Shown: one piece after another, positions 1-21,800 of the stretch | Position numbering within the stretch: the stretch's first letter is position 1 | Layout of the letters: each line of letters starts with the position of its first letter | Assembly (NCBI GenBank): GCA_009746045.1 | Contig: RPFO01000027.1 | Span: 3,905,000-3,942,499 of the forward strand | Source of the DNA: Mesostigma viride | Lineage: Eukaryota; Streptophyta; Mesostigmatophyceae; Mesostigmatales; Mesostigmataceae | Reading direction: 5' to 3' | Length of the DNA stretch: 37,500 bases | Program-made: the position numbers and the translations under genes | The notes under the pieces: generated by a model | The model's input: only the letters and a program-made list of their open reading frames with translations | Told to the model about the DNA's origin: nothing | The model's database searches: none

Positions 1-146
1 CTGCATGGTGCCCCCTTTGCCCTCATGTACCTCGCTTCCACCCCGCCATCACGTTCGGGATCAAATGCATAACCCCCCACCCCCATGATACGTTGTTCCC
101 GCTCCCTCCCCCCATACGTGACCCCCCCACCCCAACCCCCCCGCAG

Positions 147-12354
<12,208 letters not shown>

Positions 12355-12880
12355 GGATGCCTTTTGCGGCCACCCGCTGGAAACAATACGACAGCCGGCG
12401 TACGGTTCCCTCTCCCCATGTGAGGGCGCCTGTGGCTGAACCACGGGCCGGGACGCGCCGCTGGCAGAGCCGCGCTTTGCAAGAGTGACCCCATGGGGTG
12501 GGGTCACTAGAACTACTGGTGGAGCTAGGGTCATGGTTGGCTGGGTAAGCGAGCACTCGTGCTATTTGACGTGTGTGTTAGTATCAAACGAGCAGCTGAG
12601 CATGAAGGAGATGTCCAGGGTGATATTAAGTGAGACAACTATTCCTAGACGCATGGCGTTTCAATGAGGGGGGTAACTATCCAGGCAAGGATGTCCATGA
12701 GAGACGCTCTTCGCCAGCTCTAGAGAAAAACGGAAGGTTGCCAAGTGCCAACTTGCCATTCACTAGGCTGGCAGTCAGCAGCACAAGCTAGAGCCTACCC
12801 TGCGTGCACTATGTCACGTGCGAAGCCAGCACGCTGGGACCGTAGGTGTAGGGAACCTGAAATTCTGGAATACAACCTGT
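12355..12880. other. 3' flank of the ABCC gene
   Basis: Presumed 3' UTR and spacer. No gene, repeat or clear polyadenylation signal was recognised. Confidence 0.5.
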
Positions 12881-13275
12881 GGGGCAGTCACGTGTCTATT
12901 AATTAATTAATTAATGGAGGCAGATGGTACGCAAGGATAGATGGCAAGTAGTGATGAAGGAGACCACCCCCAAGTCTGTGGGGGCTCCGCGTGTGACCGC
13001 GTATGGCATTCATAGCGATTCAGGCCGAGGTGCCCACACCCCTGTGACTAGGACCTAGATTAATTAATTAATTAATAGACTAGATGACTAGGACCTAGAT
13101 AGCTTACACCATCCATTCCATCGTAGTCACGTGTCTATTAATTAATTAATTAATTAATCCATTCCATCCCATGTGACGCAGTCACGTGTCTATTAATTAA
13201 TTAATTAATCCCATGTTCCCCTCCCACTGAGGACTTATGCTCACGTGACGCAGTCACGTGTCTATTAATTACGGA
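12881..13275 (+). mobile_element. Tandem pile of LINE 3' ends
   Basis: At least four pieces of the same LINE 3' end follow one another, each ending in or near GTCACGTGTCTATTAATT with a (TTAA)n tail. One piece includes the C-terminal coding part and 3' end (about 12,917-13,060, homologous to 33,303-33,450 reversed). The next ones start progressively further 3' (CCTAGATAGC, CCATTCCATC, CCCATGTTCC). The hairpin CACGTGAC-GCA-GTCACGTG is intact at 13,242-13,260. Confidence 0.8.
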
Positions 13276-14950
13276 CGCGGATTACAGATAGTCCCAGAAC
13301 CCCTGAATCCTAGCTCAAGCAGTTGTGTCACATAGGTCCGGGTGGCACCGCGTCGGTGCGGGGCACATTCAAGTTTGCCAGTGGGTTGCGACGGGACAAG
13401 GGGACCCTGCCATAGGAGGAGGTGTCTACCTGGTTGCCCCCCCGGCAGGGCCCACATCGGTATTCACCTGGGCTGGGCTGCAAAGAGGAGGCGGCGGTGT
13501 TGGATGGTATGGGTGACAAGAGGGAGCTCGCAGTAGAGCTCGCGGCGCATAATGGTAGTCCACCATAACCATGAATAGCTTCGGTACGAGCAGGCATGCA
13601 GCCCTGCCACACCCGGGTGGCGGGTATACAGGGGGGACACTTCCTCGGAGTGATGCCATCTATTCGGACCTGGGCTTGGCACCCTTCGTAGGACTGCCAG
13701 ATGATGTCAACGATGTACGACGGGACCCAGTACAGTACACCCACACGGCATCCCATATACAAACAACCAAATGTAACTTAAAGCATGATGGTTGCAAACG
13801 GTTCGTGATAGAACAGCCCGCTTGAACAGACAGTAAATACACTTGAAAAGGTTAAATCTCAAGCTCTCCCCAGCCGCCTGGGGGTCAAGATCGGGACGGC
13901 CTTAGATTGTCATCTGGACTTCTGACATGCGGAAGTAAACAGAATAATAAACATGTACAAGAATGCTCAAGAACTTGGCAAATCTGGAAAAGCACAAGCC
14001 CAGCCAAGGGCACCCAACCCTTGCTCATATAGACCGATATATCGAACGAGAGCTATGAATTGTATCCAACACAAGCGTGAGAGCTGATCATAGACGCAAG
14101 GAACCGACAGGCACATACAGGTCTCCTTTCCGAACATTTGCACCTGACAGCTACCCAAAACTAGACGGACAGGCAGGCAAGCCTGTGATATCGTACACTC
14201 TGTTGTCATCAGTAGTAACGGTGACCGCACCCCTCCAGGGTCTGTGATCCCAGAGGGACTGCAATTGGGCATAAACCAGGCGCCTCGTTTTTCCAACTGG
14301 CCCGTTTAGGATGTGGAAACGAGCCTTTCCTGATCCTTCAGGAGGTTTTTAAACACGCCAGCTGTCCTGGAACATATCCCGCCAACAGGACTTTGACGTG
14401 GCCTTTACTGCAAGGCCAGCAGTGAACATTCAAGGAACCACTTTCTACCGGCCCGCTGGCAGGACTTTGCTGGCTAGCCATGCCGCAACCTGGTGGCGCA
14501 TCAGCCGGCCCTGGAGAGCACCTCTCTCCGTTCTCCGCCATCTCTCCCTTCTCTCCCTTCTTGAAGCAGTGCATGTCATGAAGGCGAGACATGCATTGAT
14601 TGAGGTGCCCCATACATGGCAGATCCCGTTCGATACGCCGCCAGCACACCAAGGCCGAGGCTCTCCCGATGTCCACCGATTTGAAGCAAGGAACGCCTTT
14701 CAAATGCCACCATACTTGCCATCAACGCGGCCATCACACCAACGAAAGCGGCAAGTCCTCCACAGCTACCTTACACAAACAAATGGATCAGCCATCTTGT
14801 GAAAAAATACGGCTCTCAAAGAGATACCATGGCTCTCTTAAGTTGGCCACACCCATACACACTGGGTTGACGGCCATCAACCGGTCATGTAATACCAACC
14901 CCTTGAACGTCCGCCACCACAACCACCAATGCCCCTCTGCAAGATTCCGC
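13276..14950. other. Intergenic spacer with little recognisable content
   Basis: Apart from a reverse-transcriptase scrap (13,592-13,735) I see no gene. Open frames on both strands lack family features. Confidence 0.5.
13592..13735 (-). pseudogene. Reverse-transcriptase scrap
   Basis: A reverse-strand frame reads VPSYIVDIIWQSYEGCQAQV then RIDG, and after a gap RVWQGC. This follows the non-LTR RT pattern 'P..iv.ii..lY.g..a.VR..G ... GVRQGC'. The SP after QGC is lost and the frame then runs into unrelated sequence. Confidence 0.5.
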
Positions 14951-14974
14951 AAGGACCCATTTCCAGCGGTCTCC

Positions 14975-15110
14975 CACAAGGGGCCACCGCTGCCAGCAGC
15001 AAGCCACAATATGCTGGCATCTCCCACAAAGGGCCACCGCTGCCAGCAGCAAGCCACAATATGCTGGCGTCTCCCACAAAGGGCCACCGCTGCCAGCAGC
15101 AAGCCCGTTA
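14975..15110. repeat. ~48-bp tandem repeat
   Basis: Nearly three copies of a unit with GGGCCACCGCTGCCAGCAGC and AAGCCACAATATGCTGGC. It lies downstream of the AAAP gene's 3' end. Confidence 0.9.
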
Positions 15111-15329
15111 AGTGGCCACCCGCATTCTCCCAAAGAAGACCAGCATACAGCTCGACGTCCTTCCGACGATGGCATTCATAATGCCGCCAGCCCAGAGCTT
15201 GACATTCTTCAAAGCACAACAGCTGTGGAAAGGCCACCCGCACTTGGGTTGACGCCTCTTCAGAAAGCAGTGACAGTACCGGTATGACCCCCGACCCCAT
15301 CAAAAGTCGACCCGTGTACAGCATGACGC

Positions 15330-15636
15330 CCCTCAGAGAGCCACCAGCACCCAGGTGCCGCAAACAGCTGGATGTAGCCCCTCAAGTAGCCACCAACGTG
15401 TAGGTGGAGAACCTTCAAACCACCACCTCAAGTCGACCATTGTACAGGTCCATGCCCCTCAAAAGACCACCAGGCCCTAGGTACGAAACACCCACAGAAG
15501 GCCACCCTCAAAACTTGACACAGGCCCCTCAAAAGGCAACCAACAAATAGATGCAGAACGCCCCTCAAAAGGCCACCAGCGATCCGATCGAGTTGTGCCC
15601 TCAAAAGGCCACCAGCTATCCGATCGAGGTATGCCC
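15330..15636 (-). repeat. Decaying tandem copies of the AAAP gene's stop region
   Basis: Read on the minus strand, the coding end GTGGCCTTCTAAGGGC is followed by CTGGTGGCCTTTTGAGGG twice with shared CTCGATCGGAT, then by further weaker copies near 15,520, 15,470, 15,380 and 15,335. The unit is about 37 bases at first, then irregular. Each copy keeps a stop-like TGA or TAA at the same place. Confidence 0.85.
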
Positions 15637-15858
15637 TTAGAAGGCCACAAGCACATAGGTGGAAAATGCGAGCGCGGCCACGCCAAACGCCAGCACGGCG
15701 GATGTCACCGCATTGCCCCCAAAGAAGGAGAGCGAGTAGGCGGTGACCTCGGCGCCGGGCCCCAGGTGGCGCCGCATGACGGCCACCGAGCACAGCTGGA
15801 GCAGGGCAGGGCCGATGAAGGCCATGAGGTAGGCGCCGAGGCCGCAGATGGAGAACAG
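15637..15858 (-). CDS. AAAP exon 6, C-terminus
   Basis: Encodes LFSICGLGAYLMAFIGPALL and, after VMRRHLGPGAEV, the last helix SAVLAFGVAALAFSTYVLVA ending in F and TAA. This is the usual end of the family fold. Confidence 0.88.
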   Translation of the reverse strand: MFSICGLGAYLMAFIGPALLQLCSVAVMRRHLGPGAEVTAYSLSFFGGNAVTSAVLAFGVAALAFSTYVLVAF

Positions 15859-18800
15859 CTGCGGGGTGAAGAAAAGGGGAAGGGGGTAACAAAAGGGGGA
15901 AGGCGGGGGGGGGGGGGGGGGGGGAGAGGGGGAGAGAGGGCCGAGTGGTGTTGGGAAGGCAAAAAGGGTGGGGCGTCAGAAGGGAGGGTCACTGGCGGGG
16001 TTGGATGGGGGCCAAGGGGACAGGCTGGAGGTGGCCTACTAAACTCGTCGTCAGAAAGCAACAAACGTGAAAACGCTAGCTGCCCAAATCTGAGATTCCG
16101 CGGAACACAGAAAGTAAGAAAGCCTAGAAGCTACCAGCAAGGAATCGAACACAGGACCTTTGGCATGATTTCGCGGCTGTGTGAGTCTCCCGATCCGAAG
16201 GCATCTCACTTAACGTTTCGAAACAGCCCAACTGCGAAAAACCTCTTTACCGGAGAGGGGTGCCAATATGTCCGATATTGCTGAATCTATAGAAGATGAC
16301 TCACCACTAGACCTTAGTGCGCAGGAGTACTACAGGTTGCGCTATTGATCCTGCCACTCACCTCGCCCACCTTGTAATTGTACTACTTTTACATCCTGCC
16401 ACCCACCTCGCCGGCAAGCTAATACCTCGGCCAGCCACCTTGTCATCCTGGATATACCCCAGCCACCCACCTTGATGTCCTGCAACTAATCCAGCCACCC
16501 ACCTCGTCCAGTTTCCCGTTGATGGACCCCAGCACGAGCGGGGGGATGGCCGCCAGCATGCGCAGCGCCACCTTCACGCGCGGCGCGCCGACTGCAGCCA
16601 CCCAATCATCCGGCACGTAGCTGCATGCAGGACAAGGTATTGCAATCGAAGATATACCATACAAGGATATATAGCGTTTAGGCTATCTTCAGGAAAATCG
16701 AACCCTGTCACCGGGCACGCAGCTTCCTCCAGAGTAAAACAATACTATGGTAGATGACAGTATTTCAGGATGAATAGTGTTTAGACTATTCTCGGGAGCA
16801 TCGGCCCCTGTCACCGGGCCATAGCTGCCAGCATAACAAACGAGATAAGACAATACTATTTAAGGATACATGGCGTTTAGACTATATTCAGGAGCAGTGG
16901 GCCCTGCCACCAGGCACGTAGCTGCAAGCAGGATAAAACGATACAATGAAAGGATGTATAATACTGAGGCAGTAATTGGGAGGTTGGAGCATAGGACCCA
17001 ACATTTTCACAATGCTACTAGTCCGACACGTAGCTGCGCTGGATGCACCGGCTGCTGCCAAAAACTAGGCTTCTAAATTCCTGTTCCAAGTTACTATGCA
17101 TCAGCTACGCTGGGAAAAAAACAACAGCTTCCAAGACTCGCTCAAAGATGACGATCGAAGTGGCAACCAGTTTTCCGCCCTCACACTTGCGCAGGTTGCT
17201 TGCCACGCATGACCGCAACGACAGACAACAGGGCACACACAGACGCACTTTAAGCTTACATCATCTCCCATCATCTCCCATCATCTCCCATCATCTCCCA
17301 TCATCTCCCATCATCTCCCATCATCTCCCATCATCTCCCATCATCTCCCATCATCTCCCATCATCTCCCATCATCTCACATCATCTCACATCATCTCACA
17401 TCATCTCACATCATCTCACATCATCACCCATCATCACCCATCATCTCACATCATCTCACATCATCTCCCATCATCTCCCATCATCTCCCATCATCTCCCA
17501 TCATCTCCCATCATCTCCCATCATCTCCCATCCTCTCCCATCATCTCCCATCATCACCCATCATCTCCCATCATCTCCCATCATCTCCAATCATCTCCAA
17601 TCATCTCCCATCATCTCCCATCATCTCCCATCATCTCCCATCATCTCCCATCATCTCCCATCATCTCCCATCATCTCCCATCATCTCCCATCATCTCCCA
17701 TCATCTCCCATCATCTCCCATCATCTCCCATCATCTCCCATCATCTCCCATCATCTCCCATCATCTCCCATCATCTCCCATCATCTCCCATCATCTCCCA
17801 TCATCTCCCATCATCTCCCATCATCTCCCATCATCTCCCATCATCTCCCATCATCTCCCATCATCTCCCATCATCTCCCATCATCTCCCATCCTCTCCCA
17901 TCCTCTCCCATCATCTCCCATCCTCTCCCATCATCTCCCATCATCTCCCATCATCTCCCATCATCTCCCATCCTCTCCCATCCTCTCACATCATCTCCCA
18001 TCATCTCCCATCATCTCCCATCATCTCCCATCATCTCCCATCATCTCCCATCATCTCCCATCATCTCCCATCATCTCCCATCATCTCACATCATCTCCCA
18101 TCATCTCACATCATCTCACATCATCTCCCATCATCTCCCATCATCTCCCATCATCTCACATCGTCTCCCATCATCTCCCATCATCTCACATCATCTCACA
18201 TTATCTCACATCATCTCACATCATCTCCCATCATCTCCCATCATCTCCCATCATCTCACATCGTCTCCCATCATCTCACATCATCTCACATCATCTCACA
18301 TCATCTCACATCATCTCCCATCATCTCCCATCATCTCCCATCATCTCCCATCATCTCCCATCATCTCCCATCATCTCCCATCATCTCCCATCATCTCACA
18401 TCATCACCCATCATCTCCCATCATCTCCCATCATCTCCCATCATCTCCCATCGTCTCACATCATCTCACATCATCTCACATGGAAGACGATTTCATTACA
18501 CACACGCTTGTGCTTACATCTCTCACATCTCACATAAAAAATGATTTCTTCTTTCACAATCCTGTTCCGCGCACCCACCGGCGCAGGTTACATACACACA
18601 CATGCTTGTGCTTACATACTTCACATCTCGCATGAAAACATTCCCGTTCCGCGCACCCACCTGCGCAGGTTGCTTGCCGCGCGTAACCGCAACGACAGAG
18701 AACAGGGCACACACACGCGCGCCTCGCGCAGACATCTCGCCCATCTCACATGAAGAACAATTTCTTCTATCACAATTCAACTCCGCACACCCCCCTGCGC

Positions 18801-21800
18801 AGGTTGCACACGCGCTTGTGCTTACACCTCTCAAACCTCACATCTCAAAGACGATTTCGTATTTCACAATCCCATTCCGCGCACCCACCTGCGCGGGTTA
18901 TTGCCGCACGCGTGGCCGCAATGATGGGGAACAGGGCACACACACGTGCTTGTGTTTACATCTCTCACATCATGTCTCACATCTCACATCTCAAAAACGA
19001 TTTCTTCACATAATGCAGTTCCGCGCACCCACTTGCGCAGGTTGCACACACACTTGTGCTTACATGCTTCACATCCCGCATGATAACAATCCCCTTCCAC
19101 GCACCCACCCACCTGCGCAGGTTGTTGCCGAGCGTGACGGCCTGGATGGGGAACACGCTGATCATGTCCCCCACAGGGAACAGCATAACGATCAGCCGGA
19201 CCAGCAGCGCCCAGAAGGGCACCCTCTTGACCTCCGCGGGGAGCGGCCCAAACCCGCCCCCGTAGCCCGTGAAGTCCTTCCAGTTCAACGTGACCAGCGG
19301 CTCGGTGTGCTCCCGGAAGAGCAGCGCGCACAGCAGGCCCAGCGTGAGGTAAAACACCGTGGAGGTCGCGAGGGAGAGTGCAGCCACCCACTGCAGGTTG
19401 CGACCCTTGTGCGGGTGGACAGGGTGGACGACCTCAGGCAAGTAGCAGATGCAGTTGAAGGCCACGGCGACGGACCCAAAAAAAGCGCCGAATTTCGGGG
19501 TCAGCCAGCTGGGCCCCCACGAGAGCGCACCTCCTTGCACCTCTTCTGGCCCATCCCCTTCCTGAGGCTTGCTAGCAGCTTGGAGGCCCTTTTGAGCAGA
19601 TTGGAGGTCCTGGTCATGGGAAGAGTTGGCATCGTTTGTGGCTTTGGGTTGCTGATCGGCGTGCCCACGCTGTGCCGCCCAAACCTTGCTGGTGGGCTCA
19701 GATTGACCAGCCTTGCCACCACCGGACGAAACGTTAAGACCATCGCTGCTCTCGGACGAGGAAGAGGTAAAAGGAGATGAGGAGGACGAGCCTGGTGTCT
19801 TATCATCAACCCCAGCCTCATCCGACTCCCCCCTTTGACCACCCCCACTGCCCGCGTCATTGACCCCAAGCAGCCTCCTCCCTTGGCCGCCCTGCCTAGA
19901 GTCCCCCTCCCCGCTCTGAATGCCCTCATTGCCTGAAACAGAGCCAAACTCTGGGCCATCAAATGCGAGGCCTTCTCCGAGTGCCCCCCACGCGGCCGAT
20001 CGGACCGACCCCTTGTTGGAAACTAGTGTGTCGGGTCCGATCATGGACATCGGCGCAGAGAGCAGCGCACGGGTGCGATGGGGCAAGCTCTCCTTCATGA
20101 TCCCGATATCGGCCCCCTTGGGCAGGGACGGAGGCGCGGGGTACGCCCTGGCAGCCGTCACATTGGTGGCCACGCCTAGGGCGGTGATACTGGCGCCCGA
20201 GCCACCGAGGGATAGTGGAGAGGCCGAGGGGGATGAGGCGGGTAGGTTTGTGTGGCTAATGCCGGCCTCGTGGAAGAGGGCCACTGTGACCTGCGGCGGG
20301 ATTAGTGGGGTGGAGGGTAATTGGCGTTCGCAGAGGGACGTCAGTCCGGTGGAGGAGATTGAATGTTTGGCGGTGGGTGAGGAGTGAGTGAAAGTGAAGG
20401 GGAGTTTGTTGAGGTGGAGGGGAGTCAATGCGGCGGAGGAAAGTCAGTTTTGCAGAGAATATTTTGGTCTATTTAATCAACTTATCTAATTCAAATGGTT
20501 AATCTTGTTGCAGAGGGCAGTCCGTGTTGGCAGAGGAGAGTCACTCTTGGCAGGAGGAGGGAGATTTCACAATAGGAAGTCACTGTGGCGGAGGGAGGTG
20601 AGTTCTTAGGGAAGAAACATGAGTGCTGGGAACGTTACGACAGCGTTGGTGGAGGGGCAACAAGGATGGCAGGGAAAATGCAGCAAAGGCACAGGGGGGT
20701 CAGAGGCGGAGGGGGGATGGCAGAGGGAAGGGAGGGAGGGATGGAGGGAGGGAGGGAGGGAGGGAGGGAGGGAGGGAGGGAGGGAGGGAGGGAGGGAGGG
20801 AGGGAGGGAGGGAGGGAGGGAGGGAGGGAGGGAGGGAGGGAGGGAGGGAGGGAGGGAGGGAGGGAGGGAGGGAGGGAGGGAGGGAGGGAGGGAGGGAGGG
20901 AGGGAGGGAGGAGGGAGGGAGGGAGGGAGGGAGGGAGGGAGGGAGGGAGGGAGGGAGGAGGGAGGGAGGGAGGGAGGGAGGGAGGGAGGGAGGGAGGGAG
21001 GGAGGGAGGGAGGGAGGGAGGGAGGGAGGGAGGGAGGGAGGGAGGGAGGGAGGGAGGGAGGGAGGGAGGGAGGGAGGGAGGGAGGGAGGGAGGGAGGGAG
21101 GGAGGGAGGGAGGGAGGGAGGGAGGGAGGGAGGGAGGGAGGGAGGGAGGAGGGAGGGAGGGAGGGAGGGAGGAGGGAGGGAGGGAGGGAGGGAGGAGGGA
21201 GGGAGGGAGGGAGGGAGGAGGGAGGGAGGGAGGGAGGGAGGGAGGGAGGGAGGGAGGAGGGAGGGAGGGAGGGAGGGAGGGAGGGAGGGAGGGAGGGAGG
21301 GAGGGAGGGAGGGAGGGAGGGAGGGAGGGAGGGAGGGAGGGAGGGAGGGCATTCAGCTCCCTCTTCCAGAGGTTATCATGTCCGCACACTGCGGTGTGCA
21401 TGACCACAAATGCGAGGAAGTGGTAGCACATGAGGGTGACCTGCACAAAACACAACCCTTTGTTGCCTAAGCATTCTCTCCATCCTCTACCGAATGCCAT
21501 GATGCCCCTCATTCCGTTTCACACGAGCGCTCGCATACCCACCGTGGTGAGCATGACGGCAAACGCGAGGAAGCGGTAGCACATGAGGATGACCTGCACG
21601 GTCGCCTGCTCCGCCACATCTCGCAGCGAGAGCGGGATGACGATGAGCGCGTACAGAGCGCACGCCGCGTAGTAGCCCAGCTTGCAGCCCCACTCGGAGG
21701 CCGTCGCGTCGTCATAGATGTCGCACTCCCTGCACGCGAGGCCATGGCGGAAGAAGGAGAACCCGTTGTTGCAAGGCATGGGCACACTATAAGATCCTAT

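Noticed and set aside
13967-14296. Minus-strand 109-codon frame
   Set aside because: No family pattern, no splice context, and composition like the surrounding spacer.
17261-18480. A CRISPR array
   Set aside because: Units are contiguous decamers without unique spacers, in a eukaryotic intron.
17043-18635. 530-codon frame HHLPSSPIIS
   Set aside because: Artefact of the decamer repeat, which has a 30-base reading period without stops.
20585-21512. Gly-Arg-Glu or Pro-Ser-Leu open frames of 250-280 codons
   Set aside because: All are translations of the (GGGA)n array; every frame of a stop-free tetranucleotide stays open.
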